Source: Rosettibacter primus
GTDB taxonomy: Bacteria > Bacteroidota > Ignavibacteria > Ignavibacteriales > Melioribacteraceae
Direction: 5' to 3'
DNA length: 64,000 nt
Assembly: GCF_036860675.1 (NCBI RefSeq)
Contig: NZ_JAYKGK010000004.1
Span: 1 to 64,000 of the forward strand
Below the pieces are notes generated by a model. That model was not told where the DNA came from and made no database searches. It saw nothing but the letters and a program-made list of their open reading frames with translations. Positions 34,917-43,302 of the stretch are shown here, in pieces; position 1 is the first letter of the stretch; each line of letters begins with the position of its first letter. Position numbers and translations under genes: made by a program.

Positions 34917-35310
34917 TGATAAACCTATTTACTTTTTGAATTAATTTATCAAAACTTACTATTGGTTTCAGGATTACATCGTCTGCAAGGCTTTCCCTTA
35001 AAAGATTTTCTCCACAATAATTTGGAGAATAAGCTGTTACTAATATAATAGGTAAAACTAAATTATTAAAATTTTCTTTTATATATCTTGATAATTTTAT
35101 TCCATCGTATTTTTCTGAATTCAGATAAGTATTTCTTAAATTTATGTCCATAATAATCAAAGATATTTTTTCAGTCTTTATTGTTGAAATAATTTTTTCA
35201 CCATCTTCCAGTATAATAATATCAATTCCAAGTTTTCTAAATAGAATTCTATAAAATTCCTGCAATATATTATCGTCTTCAATGATTAATATTTTATGAT
35301 TTTTGTTCAC
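34906..35310 (-). CDS. Single-domain response regulator (receiver only)
   Basis: This 134-residue CheY-like protein has the acidic pocket 'ILIIEDDN', phospho-Asp in 'LIIMDINLRNTY' near 55, Thr/Ala switch region 'ILVTAYSP', and Lys in 'VILKPIVSFDKLI'. There is no output domain, so it either acts by protein contact, like CheY on the flagellar switch, or relays phosphate. It lies three bases after motB1 and overlaps the receiver-DHp gene. Position next to stator genes favours a motility role, but it lacks the typical CheY sequence signature. Confidence 0.85.
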   Translation of the reverse strand: MNKNHKILIIEDDNILQEFYRILFRKLGIDIIILEDGEKIISTIKTEKISLIIMDINLRNTYLNSEKYDGIKLSRYIKENFNNLVLPIILVTAYSPNYCGENLLRESLADDVILKPIVSFDKLIQKVNRFINER

Positions 35311-35313
35311 AAT

Positions 35314-36132
35314 TTATTTCGAATATTTTAATGTTATACTTATTCTTCTATTTACATAACTGTATGGGTCGTTTGGGTCTCGTAGACGGGTATCAGCATA
35401 ACCACGAATTTCATCAATTTGTTTTTCTGATACACCTCCTGCTACAAGTGCGCGTTTTGCAGAATTTGCTCTATCAGTACTTAATTCAAAATTTGTATAA
35501 CCTGTTCCATCATTGCGATATTGACGAGAATCAGTATGACCTTCGATAATGATTTTATTCTTCAGTTTAGAAATTTCAGAACCAATTTTAAGAAGCAGCT
35601 TTCTTGCTGCAGGTTTTAGCTCTGCAGTCCCAATTTCAAAAAAAATGTCATTAGCAGAATCAATTAATTCTATTCTCAAACCTTCTTTTACAATTTCAAT
35701 TTTTACCTGCTCAGATAATTTCATTAATTCAGTATCACTGGATAATTCTTCTTTTAATTTTTCACCCATTCGTTCTAATTCTTGTCTTTCCATTTCTTTT
35801 TGTTTGATTTCTTCCTGAAGTCTCAAATCAAGAAGTTGAGAAGAAGTCCCATCAAACAAATTTTTACTTTTAGTAGAAAATCCAATAGGGTCTGCAAAAT
35901 AAGCTGCTACTGCCTGTTTTACTTCTTCACTTTGACTTAAAACCCAAAGCACAATAAACAACGCCATCATTGCAGTTACAAAGTCTGCATAAGCAACTTT
36001 CCATGCTCCACCATGATGACCGCCATGACCTTTTTTAATTTTTTTTATTATGGGAGGTTCGTCAAAATGAACTTCTTGCGGAGGAGGAGTTTCTTGCTTC
36101 TTTGTAGGTCTTTTATTTGCAACTTCAGTCAT
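35314..36132 (-). CDS. motB: Flagellar stator protein MotB (pair 1)
   Basis: This 272-residue stator subunit anchors the MotA ring to peptidoglycan. A basic, His/Gly-rich cytoplasmic tail is followed by one membrane helix (about 47-67) 'VAYADFVTAMMALFIVLW' carrying the ion-carrying Asp. A plug/linker and an OmpA-like peptidoglycan-binding domain (about 155-270, 'IIIEGHTDSRQYR', 'ELSTDRANSAKRALVAGGV') follow. The 'HGGAWKVAYADFVTAMMA' block is like enterobacterial MotB, suggesting the proton-type class. Its start codon shares a base with the motA1 stop, so the pair is coupled. Confidence 0.93.
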   Translation of the reverse strand: MTEVANKRPTKKQETPPPQEVHFDEPPIIKKIKKGHGGHHGGAWKVAYADFVTAMMALFIVLWVLSQSEEVKQAVAAYFADPIGFSTKSKNLFDGTSSQLLDLRLQEEIKQKEMERQELERMGEKLKEELSSDTELMKLSEQVKIEIVKEGLRIELIDSANDIFFEIGTAELKPAARKLLLKIGSEISKLKNKIIIEGHTDSRQYRNDGTGYTNFELSTDRANSAKRALVAGGVSEKQIDEIRGYADTRLRDPNDPYSYVNRRISITLKYSK

Positions 36133-36986
36133 TACTTCTTACCTCGCAAAGCATTTTCTAATTCTTGGAATGTAGGTCTATGGTCAGAAAATATTGTTCT
36201 TCTCGCCATTTCAGCAGCAACGAATGGTGGATTCCCCTTAACATAAGCTAAGATGAAATTTTTAATGATTATCAAATCCTGAACTTTATCCGCAGTAAGA
36301 TGATGCAGATTTGCCGAAATTGGATTAACTAAACCATAGCTTAATAATACACCTAAGAATGTACCAACCAATGCTGCAGCAACGTGATGACCAACAGCTT
36401 CTGCTCCTTGATTTATTGATGACATAGTTATAATAACACCAAGAACCGCAGCTACTATACCTAAGCCTGGCAGAGAATCACCAACTCTACCTAAGGTTTC
36501 AGAAACTGGTTTATTTTCATTTTCATAAGTTTCAATTTCTGCATCCATCATGTTTTCTAATTCATGGGGTGGAACTGACCCTGCAAGCATAACTTTCATT
36601 GTATCACAAAAGAAATTTTTCAGCACTTCATCTTCCATAAATTTTTTGCTCTTTGAAAGTATATCACTTTTTTCCGGTGTTTCTATGTGTTTTTCTATTG
36701 CTAATAAACCTTCTCGCTGAGCTGTTAAAAATAATGTGCTGAATGCCTTTAACATATCAATATAATCTTCTTTTGAAGATACATGACCTTTAAATAACAA
36801 CGGCAGTTGTGATACTATTTTCTTTAATAATACAGGAGGCGAAGAAATTAATATACTTCCAATAGCAGCACCACCTATTATCATAAATTCAGAAATTTGA
36901 ATAAGCAAAACTAAATTTCCTCCTGCTATGAGGAAACCTAAAACAACTGATGCAAATACTATAGCAATTCCAATTATAACAAACAT
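36132..36986 (-). CDS. motA: Flagellar stator protein MotA (pair 1)
   Basis: This 284-residue four-helix membrane protein forms the ion channel with MotB. Membrane segments lie at about 2-22, 28-50, 170-190 and 200-222. The conserved 'GDSLPGLGIVAAVLGVIITM' and 'ALVGTFLGVLLSYGLVNPI' blocks are of the longer, Escherichia-type MotA. A cytoplasmic loop with charged residues (about 80-100, 'AQREGLLAIEKH') contacts FliG. It is ten bases after the receiver-HPt gene and is coupled to motB1. A second, different stator pair is encoded at 38341-39782. Confidence 0.93.
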   Translation of the reverse strand: MFVIIGIAIVFASVVLGFLIAGGNLVLLIQISEFMIIGGAAIGSILISSPPVLLKKIVSQLPLLFKGHVSSKEDYIDMLKAFSTLFLTAQREGLLAIEKHIETPEKSDILSKSKKFMEDEVLKNFFCDTMKVMLAGSVPPHELENMMDAEIETYENENKPVSETLGRVGDSLPGLGIVAAVLGVIITMSSINQGAEAVGHHVAAALVGTFLGVLLSYGLVNPISANLHHLTADKVQDLIIIKNFILAYVKGNPPFVAAEMARRTIFSDHRPTFQELENALRGKK

Positions 36987-36995
36987 TATAATCCC

Positions 36996-37715
36996 CTATT
37001 TTGAGTTTAATATTTCTAATACTTCTAATTCATGAATTAAATCCTGATATTTACTATAAATTTCAATCCAATCAATATTTTCTTCATTTAATAATTCTTC
37101 AATGGAATTACAAATATTCGATATAATATTAAATCCAAGTGTCCCGCTCGATCCTTTTAGTTCATGAGCTACTGTTTTTAACAAATTGATATTTTTTGCA
37201 TTCAATGATTCTTCAAATATCTTTAGTTTTTGTGGTACATTGGCAAGGAAAAATTTTTTCATGCTTTCTAAAATTTCTTTCTTAGCAGAACTACTTAAAG
37301 ATTTTTCTTTCTTAATATTAATCAAAAAGTCATCTCCAAGTGCTTCTCTAATTCCTTTTAGTAATACTTTTTTACTCAAAGGTTTAGAGATTACATGAAC
37401 AGCACCTGCTTCTACAGCTGCAATTACATTTTTTTTATCAGTATGACCACTTACAACAATCACTGGAATATTTTTCAAATCATCAAGTATTTTTATAATT
37501 TTTATCATTCTTAAGCCATCAAGATTTGGCATCATAATATCTACAAAAATTAGTTTGGGTCTGTATTCAATTGCTTTTTGAATACCTTCAAGACCATCGC
37601 TGCAAGTAATTACTTCAATATTATAATCAGACAAAAAACTTTTGAACAGTGATTGAATCACCTCAGAATCATCAATTACAAGTATTCTAACCTTATCATC
37701 ATACAGCATCGGCAT
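36996..37715 (-). CDS. Receiver-HPt phosphorelay protein
   Basis: This 239-residue protein has an N-terminal receiver (about 8-125): 'ILVIDDSEVIQSLFKSFL', phospho-Asp in 'FVDIMMPNLDG' near 58, and 'HVISKPLSKKVLLKGI'. A C-terminal HPt four-helix domain has 'VAHELKGSSGTLGF', whose His near 183 accepts phosphate. Both active residues are present, so it can relay phosphate between a kinase and another regulator. It is in the motility cluster directly after csrA (one base overlap) and before motA1. Possible partners are the PAS kinase and the receiver proteins at 34263-35310. Confidence 0.88.
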   Translation of the reverse strand: MPMLYDDKVRILVIDDSEVIQSLFKSFLSDYNIEVITCSDGLEGIQKAIEYRPKLIFVDIMMPNLDGLRMIKIIKILDDLKNIPVIVVSGHTDKKNVIAAVEAGAVHVISKPLSKKVLLKGIREALGDDFLINIKKEKSLSSSAKKEILESMKKFFLANVPQKLKIFEESLNAKNINLLKTVAHELKGSSGTLGFNIISNICNSIEELLNEENIDWIEIYSKYQDLIHELEVLEILNSK

Positions 37716-37951
37716 TATTCTACCTTTTTAATTTTATACTTCGACAAATCAACTTTTTCTGTTGAACTTGATTGTGAAGCTTCCATAGAATATTGAATTA
37801 CCTTTTCATAAACTTCACCTCGATAAATTTGAATGGAACTCGGTGCAGTAATACCAATTTTTACCTGGTTCTCTGATATTGATAATATTTTTATTGTTAT
37901 ATCAGAACCGATTTTTATTTCTTCGTCAATTTTTCTTGATAATATAAGCAT
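37715..37951 (-). CDS. csrA: Carbon storage regulator CsrA
   Basis: This 78-residue RNA-binding dimer represses translation by covering ribosome sites. The full family motif is visible: 'MLILSRKIDEEIKIGSDITI' at the start, then 'VKIGITAPSSIQIYRGEVYE'. A 17-residue polar tail extends beyond the usual end. fliW lies three bases upstream, the arrangement known from Bacillus and Campylobacter, where FliW binds CsrA until flagellin titrates it. Both flagellin leaders in this window have two CsrA-type sites, so flagellin mRNA is the probable main target. Confidence 0.95.
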   Translation of the reverse strand: MLILSRKIDEEIKIGSDITIKILSISENQVKIGITAPSSIQIYRGEVYEKVIQYSMEASQSSSTEKVDLSKYKIKKVE

Positions 37952-37954
37952 ACT

Positions 37955-38344
37955 CTACTCTGTAAATAAATTGTAATAAAGAGAATATTTTTCGCTATCT
38001 AAAATTTTTTGAAAACCTGTTTTACTATCCTGATTAATATAAACAGGTGCTTTTAAATTAATTGTAATCTTGAGCGGATCAGGATTAAGAATGACAATCC
38101 CGAAAGCTTCATGGTTCTCTTCCTGAGGATAGTTTTCGTCAATTAATCTCATGGCAAATAATGGAAAAGCTATCTCAGGTTTTTCAACTGAATTAAGCCA
38201 GTAAAAAATATTTTCTTCCGGTTTAATGAAGACAAATTTTTTAAGTTCTTCAAAACCAATTAAACCATTTTCGAACGTGATGACAAGGTCATCAGGAAAT
38301 TCGATTTCACCAAATTGTTTTGTTACTATTTTCATATTACTCAC
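37955..38344 (-). CDS. fliW: Flagellar assembly factor FliW
   Basis: This 129-residue cytosolic protein binds either flagellin or CsrA. Family landmarks are 'FGEIEFPDDLVITFENGLIGFEEL' split over residues 10-35, then 'FAMRLIDENYP', 'VILNPDPLKITINLKAPVYI' (about 85-105) and the 'QKILDSEKYSLYYNLF' end. It overlaps the motB2 stop codon by four bases (ATGA) and is followed by csrA. Together with the flagellin leaders this completes a FliW-CsrA-flagellin feedback circuit. Confidence 0.93.
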   Translation of the reverse strand: MSNMKIVTKQFGEIEFPDDLVITFENGLIGFEELKKFVFIKPEENIFYWLNSVEKPEIAFPLFAMRLIDENYPQEENHEAFGIVILNPDPLKITINLKAPVYINQDSKTGFQKILDSEKYSLYYNLFTE

Positions 38345-39147
38345 TTTAATATTACTATGTCTACTCTTCTATTTAATGCTCTTGTTTCCGGGAGATCATT
38401 TGATGCAATTGGTTTATATTCAGAATATCCAACTATCGACACTTTATCAGGAGACAAATTTTCATTCTTAATTAAATAATATGCAGTACTTAATGCTCTA
38501 TCAACTGATAAATGCCAATTAGATGGATATTGCGGTGTATTAATAGGAATATTGTCAGTATGACCTTCAATTCGAATATCATTAGGTAAATTTTTTAAAA
38601 CTTGTGCAAGTCTTTTCAAAACTAATTTTGAATTTTCACTTAAAGTAGCTTTGCCAGGTGGAAACAAAATATCATCCAGTATATGAATAGTAACCCCTCT
38701 CTCATTCTGCTCGAGTCTTATTGAATTATTATAATTATACATAGCAATTAATTTAGTCAAATCCTCAGCTAATTTATCTTTTGGTGTTGGAATAATTTTT
38801 TCACCATTAATAACAGAAATCTTAGATTCGCTCCCAAAAATATTTCCTAAAGCAGCAACAACACTTTTATATTTACCACTGTCAATACTAGACATAGCAT
38901 ATAAAATTATAAATAGCCCGAGCAATAATGTAATTAAGTCTGCATAGGTAATTAAATACCTATCTTTATCACTTTCTTCACGAAAGAGAGTTTCATCAGA
39001 ATCTAAGCGCTCTTTCTTTCCAATTGTTCGCTTTGTGGAAGCATACCCACCAAACGAGCTTTCATTATTGAGGGGATTTCTCCACTTAGAAGTGTTATCA
39101 CTCCCTCCAGCGATATTTCCATCATATGTTTTTCTTCGAGGTGACAT
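38341..39147 (-). CDS. Flagellar stator protein MotB (pair 2)
   Basis: This 268-residue stator subunit has an unusually long polar N-terminal tail (about 64 residues), a membrane helix 'YADLITLLLGLFIILYAM' carrying the ion-site Asp, and an OmpA-like domain (about 150-265, 'IRIEGHTDNIPI', 'HLSVDRALSTAYYLI'). The type is closer to Bacillus/Vibrio MotB/PomB than to pair 1. The only conventional start is the ATG at 39147, with GGAGAT 11 bases before it, so the first 48 codons overlap the end of motA2 in another frame (145 bases). No ATG, GTG or TTG occurs in frame between the motA2 stop and the membrane helix, which supports the overlap. Confidence 0.88.
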   Translation of the reverse strand: MSPRRKTYDGNIAGGSDNTSKWRNPLNNESSFGGYASTKRTIGKKERLDSDETLFREESDKDRYLITYADLITLLLGLFIILYAMSSIDSGKYKSVVAALGNIFGSESKISVINGEKIIPTPKDKLAEDLTKLIAMYNYNNSIRLEQNERGVTIHILDDILFPPGKATLSENSKLVLKRLAQVLKNLPNDIRIEGHTDNIPINTPQYPSNWHLSVDRALSTAYYLIKNENLSPDKVSIVGYSEYKPIASNDLPETRALNRRVDIVILK

Positions 39148-39782
39148 TTTTTTAATCTATCTCCTATTGGCAGCCAGATAATATTTGCTGTAAAAATTCC
39201 CCATAAAGTTGCTATAAATGCAGTAGCAATATTTCTTATTAATGAATTAGGGTCTGCACCTGCATTAGCTAATGTCATTATTAAACCCATTACAGTCCCA
39301 ATAATTCCCATTGTTGGTGCGTAACCACCCATTTTTGTAAAAATAAAAATATTAGAATTATGTCGTTCCTGCATTGTTCTTATTTCAAGTTGAGCCAAAT
39401 TATAAAGAGATTCAGGGTCAAGTCCATCAATTGCATATTTAGTCATTTTTTGCGGAAACTTATATGGGAACTTATGCAAATCTTTTTCAATTGCTAATAA
39501 CCCTTCTCTCCTTGCTTTAACTGAAAGTTCAATAAAAGTTTCAACAACTTTTTTTGTATCATAATGTGGTGGAAAGTAAGCTAATTTAATCAATGAAAAC
39601 ATCTTCTTAAAATTATCAAGACCAAAACCAATGATAATTGCTGAGAATGTTCCACCAATAACTATTAACAATGAAGAAAAGATAAACAAAGCCCTTATCG
39701 AACCACCTTCGAGTATAAAAGCTCCAAAAATTGAAAATACGCCTAATGCTAATCCTAATAATGAACCTGATTTTTTCATCAC
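39003..39782 (-). CDS. Flagellar stator protein MotA (pair 2)
   Basis: This 259-residue four-helix stator channel protein is of the shorter Bacillus/PomA-like type. Membrane segments lie at about 5-22, 28-48, 147-168 and 180-202. The blocks 'GGYAPTMGIIGTVMGLIMTL' and 'IATAFIATLWGIFTANIIW' are typical. The charged loop 'ARREGLLAIEKDL' near 80-95 should touch FliG. Its last 48 codons overlap the start of motB2, and its own start overlaps the flgL stop by four bases. Coexistence with pair 1 suggests stators tuned to different ions or loads; the ion cannot be assigned from sequence alone. Confidence 0.9.
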   Translation of the reverse strand: MMKKSGSLLGLALGVFSIFGAFILEGGSIRALFIFSSLLIVIGGTFSAIIIGFGLDNFKKMFSLIKLAYFPPHYDTKKVVETFIELSVKARREGLLAIEKDLHKFPYKFPQKMTKYAIDGLDPESLYNLAQLEIRTMQERHNSNIFIFTKMGGYAPTMGIIGTVMGLIMTLANAGADPNSLIRNIATAFIATLWGIFTANIIWLPIGDRLKKCHLEEKHMMEISLEGVITLLSGEIPSIMKARLVGMLPQSEQLERKSA

Positions 39783-40654
39783 AAGTAATCCAAAATTGAT
39801 TTTGGTAAAATTGATGCAGCTAATTTATATGATAGCTGCAGTAAATAATCTTGATATTGCAAATCAATTGCTAATTGACCTGGGTCAACTTCTTTTCTTT
39901 TTGATAAAAATTCTTGATAATCCTGCAATTGTTTTGATAAAATTGTGTTTATGTCTTCAAGACGATTATATTTTTCACCTGTTAATGACTGAATAGAAAG
40001 AATTTCTTTATAAGCAGCATTTAATCTATCTTTCAAAGTCTGGTCTGGTGGATTACCCGCATCAAGAGAATCAATTATATCATTGATAGTATCAAGAAAA
40101 TCTGAATTTACAATTCTATCTCCTGTAACATTAATTGTATCTTTTATGTTATTAGCAATCTGAACTTTTACTTCACCAGTTAAATCTGTAGAATTTGTTA
40201 CAACTTTTCCATTTGAATCAATAGCCCAAGGTTCAGTTGAATAATTTGTTCCTCCAAAAATATACATGTCATTATACTTTGTATTCAAATTTTGCACAAT
40301 AGATTGAAGTGAAGCTCTAACAGATTGAGCAACAGTTTTGAAGTTTGTGTTAAGTGGATTCGTGATATTTACAGCTTGAGTAATAATTTTTTGAATTTCA
40401 TTACCAATATTTTCCAGTGAATTAATTGTAGTATTCACAAATTCTTTTGCATAATCAATATTTTTTTGAAATGTCTCTATCTTTCGAATTTGAGAATCGA
40501 TTTTTATGATTTCAAGAGATTCAAATAAGTTGTCGCTCAATTTTTCAATTTTACTATTCGTAATAAGCTGATTCTGAATTTTAGCTTTTCTTTCATTAAT
40601 CAGATTTTGGTTATAAATATATTTCTGGCTCAATATGTTATCTGAAATTCTCAT
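39779..40654 (-). CDS. flgL: Hook-filament junction protein FlgL (HAP3)
   Basis: This 291-residue secreted junction protein has the flagellin-like N-terminal helix region (1-130; 'MRISDNILSQKYIYNQNLI', 'KIEKLSDNLFESLEI') and C-terminal helix ('LDYLQDYLL'-like end, here 'LQYQDYLLQLSYKLAASILP'). The centre contains 'MYIFGGTNYSTEPW', a FlgL landmark. There is no signal peptide; it is exported by the flagellar apparatus. It is three bases after flgK and overlaps motA2 by four bases. Confidence 0.9.
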   Translation of the reverse strand: MRISDNILSQKYIYNQNLINERKAKIQNQLITNSKIEKLSDNLFESLEIIKIDSQIRKIETFQKNIDYAKEFVNTTINSLENIGNEIQKIITQAVNITNPLNTNFKTVAQSVRASLQSIVQNLNTKYNDMYIFGGTNYSTEPWAIDSNGKVVTNSTDLTGEVKVQIANNIKDTINVTGDRIVNSDFLDTINDIIDSLDAGNPPDQTLKDRLNAAYKEILSIQSLTGEKYNRLEDINTILSKQLQDYQEFLSKRKEVDPGQLAIDLQYQDYLLQLSYKLAASILPKSILDYL

Positions 40655-40657
40655 TTA

Positions 40658-42049
40658 TTATACCATTTCAATTAATGTTTTTAACATTTCATCCGAAGCT
40701 CTGATTAATCTTGCGGCTGCTTCGTAAACTCTCTGGAATCGGATTACATTTGTCATTTCTTCATCAATTGATACTCCTGAATAAGAAGATTTCTGAAGAT
40801 TCAATTGCTGCATAACCATTTGAGTAGTTTCAATTCTACTATCACTGGTTACTTTTTCTAAGCCAAAATCATTCAGAATTGATGAATAAGTTTCGAGAAT
40901 AGTTTTGTCGCCAAGTTCCGGGAATTTCTGGTCTGCTAATCTTGCAATACTATTGGCAATATCTCCATTCCCATCATTCCCTGCTACACTTGATACAGCA
41001 ATATTTCTTGGATTATTAAGAATATCAGGATTAATTTGAATTTTCCCATCGACAAAAGAATCAACTATAGCACCATTACTCCATGTTCCAAAGAATGGAA
41101 TATTTGTAAATGAAGTTCCACTTTGAAGAAGAGTGTATCCTTGAGTATGTAGTTCATTTACTTTCTGAATAAAAGTATTTGCAAGATTTTCTAATTCACT
41201 TTTGTATTTGGGAATTTTATTTGAATATAAATCTGTAATTGCATAAAGTTCGCCGCTGTTTAAGACAACAGAAGTAGTTGTATCAGCTTTTGGGACAACT
41301 TTCATTTTCCCATTTTCAAGCCGAACTTCAAATTCATTATAAACATTTTTATCGACTGCATGTATTCCACCTATACTGACTGATACAGTTCCATATTCAT
41401 TTTGTTGAACTGTAATATTTGCAAGTTCACTCAATTTGATAAGGAGAGCATCACGTCTGTCCATTAATTCACTTGCTTTAACCCCAACAGCTTCGTTTTC
41501 ATAGATTTTTCTATTCAAGTCATAAATTTCTTTCAAATAAGAATTCATCTGGTTTACTTTATCAACTGCATCTCTCTGAAGCAAATAATGAACTGATGAG
41601 ATGCTGTCATACACATCTTTAAATCTCTCACTGAGTCTTTGAGCTTTTTCAATAATTTGGGTCCTCAACTGAATGGAAGTTGGATTTGTTGTTAATTGGT
41701 CCCAAGAATTAAAAAAATCATTAAAATAAGAAGACAGACCATAGTCCGTAGGTTCTGCTAAAATTGTTTCAATTTGTTGCAGCAATTCTGAACGTTTATT
41801 GGCATCGGAATAAGCTGATTGAAATTGACGAATTTGATTCTCTATTAAATCATTTTTTACTCTTACAATATCCTGAATTTTAACACCCATTCCCATACCA
41901 GCTTGAGTTTGCTCGGTGCCAAATACAACTTTTTGCCTTGTATAATCTGTACTTCCTGCATTAGAAATATTTTGTGAAGTAACATCCAGAGCACGCTGGT
42001 ATGTTGCCATTGTTCTTACTGATATGTCAAAAATTCTTCCGATACCCAT
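40658..42049 (-). CDS. flgK: Hook-filament junction protein FlgK (HAP1)
   Basis: This 463-residue junction protein joins the hook to the filament. The N-terminal rod motif is clear: 'ALDVTSQNISNAGSTDYTRQ' at about 19-38, followed by the helical D1 region with 'YFNDFFNSWDQLTTNP'. The C-terminus has the matching helix 'IDEEMTNVIRFQRVYEAAAR' and 'MLKTLIEMV'. It is short for FlgK because outer domains are reduced. It lies two bases after the FlgN-like gene, its probable chaperone. Confidence 0.93.
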   Translation of the reverse strand: MGIGRIFDISVRTMATYQRALDVTSQNISNAGSTDYTRQKVVFGTEQTQAGMGMGVKIQDIVRVKNDLIENQIRQFQSAYSDANKRSELLQQIETILAEPTDYGLSSYFNDFFNSWDQLTTNPTSIQLRTQIIEKAQRLSERFKDVYDSISSVHYLLQRDAVDKVNQMNSYLKEIYDLNRKIYENEAVGVKASELMDRRDALLIKLSELANITVQQNEYGTVSVSIGGIHAVDKNVYNEFEVRLENGKMKVVPKADTTTSVVLNSGELYAITDLYSNKIPKYKSELENLANTFIQKVNELHTQGYTLLQSGTSFTNIPFFGTWSNGAIVDSFVDGKIQINPDILNNPRNIAVSSVAGNDGNGDIANSIARLADQKFPELGDKTILETYSSILNDFGLEKVTSDSRIETTQMVMQQLNLQKSSYSGVSIDEEMTNVIRFQRVYEAAARLIRASDEMLKTLIEMV

Positions 42050-42051
42050 TA

Positions 42052-42495
42052 CTAAACTCTTTTATTTACAATGTTATTTTCACCTTTGCCAAAAACAGTC
42101 AAAATTGTATCTCGAATAATATTTCTTGACACATTAACCAGAACGGTTATATGAGAATTAAGTTTAATAATTTCTGCTGCTCTGCTTTTTATTGCATCTC
42201 TTTTTTCTTTAATCCTATCAAGATTTTTATTTGGCAAAGAGTTAATCAATTCTTCAATTGAACCATTTTTTAATTGAATTGAATTCTCTTTCGCATATTC
42301 GAATGTTAACTTCTTTCTTTCTTTTTCTTCTTTTGTAATTGCAGAAAGTAATTTTTGTTCGTCGTCTACTGCTTTATCAAGCAGTGACATATCATTTTTT
42401 AGAAGTGCTTCTTTTTTGATTTTTACTACTTCTAAAAGGTCATCAAAATTTTTTTTCTGTCTTTCAATTGAATCTGTTAATTCTTCAATTTTCAT
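42052..42495 (-). CDS. flgN: FlgN-like chaperone for junction proteins
   Basis: This 147-residue, largely helical, charged protein fits the FlgN pattern: N-terminal helix 'LTDSIERQKKNFDDLLEVVK', 'KEALLKNDMSLLDKAVDDEQ', and a middle coiled coil with a short-gap C-terminal helix. FlgN holds FlgK and FlgL before export. Gene order (flgJ-flgN-flgK-flgL) supports the call. It overlaps flgJ by four bases. Sequence conservation in this family is low. Confidence 0.78.
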   Translation of the reverse strand: MKIEELTDSIERQKKNFDDLLEVVKIKKEALLKNDMSLLDKAVDDEQKLLSAITKEEKERKKLTFEYAKENSIQLKNGSIEELINSLPNKNLDRIKEKRDAIKSRAAEIIKLNSHITVLVNVSRNIIRDTILTVFGKGENNIVNKRV

Positions 42496-43301
42496 GATTC
42501 ACTCTCACTAAAATGATTTAAATAACTCATTACTTTAGTAATGTAATTCTGTGTTTCTTCAAAAGGTGGAATTCCTTTATATTTTTCAACATTTTGCGGA
42601 CCGGCATTATATGCAGCCAGAGCTAATTTCAAATCACCATTATATTGTCGAAGCATTTTAGCGAGATATTTAGTTCCTCCATAAATATTTTCTTTTGGGT
42701 CAAAAATATTTCTTACACCCATTTCTGCTGCAGTAGTATCCATTAACTGCATTAAACCCTTTGCTTTAGCAGGTGACACCGCTCTGTGATTTGCTGCTGA
42801 CTCTGCTAAAATGACTGATTTAATAACATTTTTATCAATTCCAAATTCTTTTGAAGCTTCTTCAATCAAATCATCATATTTCTTTAGTCGATTTAATGAT
42901 TCGTTACTTGGCTGAACTTTTGGAATTTCATTGTCATTATCTTTTATGTCAATTTTTTCTGATGATTTTAATTTTATTTTAAAAGCCGGGTCCATCTCTT
43001 CGCCGGTTATTTTTTTATAAAGTGCTTCTGCAATACCTAAACTTTTACCCTGAGAAATATATGAAGCCATTTCCTGTTCAAATATTACATCGAAAGTATC
43101 GTTTCCATAACCCTCTTCGCCAAATAATCCATTTGTTGTTTTGGTCATCGACTGAAGAAGCATTGCTGTAAATAAGCTTTCAAATTCTTTTGCAGCTTTT
43201 GCAATTTTTGCTTTTTGCTTCTGGTCATAATTACCTTTCATCTCCTGAAGCTGGGAGATGTGCTTATTCATATCCGTTATTTTTAATGAAATCTTTTCCA
43301 T
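42492..43301 (-). CDS. flgJ: FlgJ rod-cap domain fused to lytic transglycosylase
   Basis: This 269-residue protein has two domains. Residues about 25-105 are the FlgJ rod-binding domain ('AKEFESLFTAMLLQSMTKTT', 'FEQEMASYISQGKSLGIAE'). Residues about 140-265 are an SLT-type transglycosylase: 'VIKSVILAESAANHRAVSP' with catalytic Glu near 165, 'AKGLMQLMDTTA', 'GGTKYLAKML' and 'LALAAYNAGPQNV'. In enterobacterial FlgJ the second domain is instead a glucosaminidase. The enzyme should open peptidoglycan for the rod while the first domain caps the rod. No Sec signal is seen, so export is by the flagellar route. Confidence 0.9.
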   Translation of the reverse strand: MEKISLKITDMNKHISQLQEMKGNYDQKQKAKIAKAAKEFESLFTAMLLQSMTKTTNGLFGEEGYGNDTFDVIFEQEMASYISQGKSLGIAEALYKKITGEEMDPAFKIKLKSSEKIDIKDNDNEIPKVQPSNESLNRLKKYDDLIEEASKEFGIDKNVIKSVILAESAANHRAVSPAKAKGLMQLMDTTAAEMGVRNIFDPKENIYGGTKYLAKMLRQYNGDLKLALAAYNAGPQNVEKYKGIPPFEETQNYITKVMSYLNHFSESES

Positions 43302-43302
43302 A

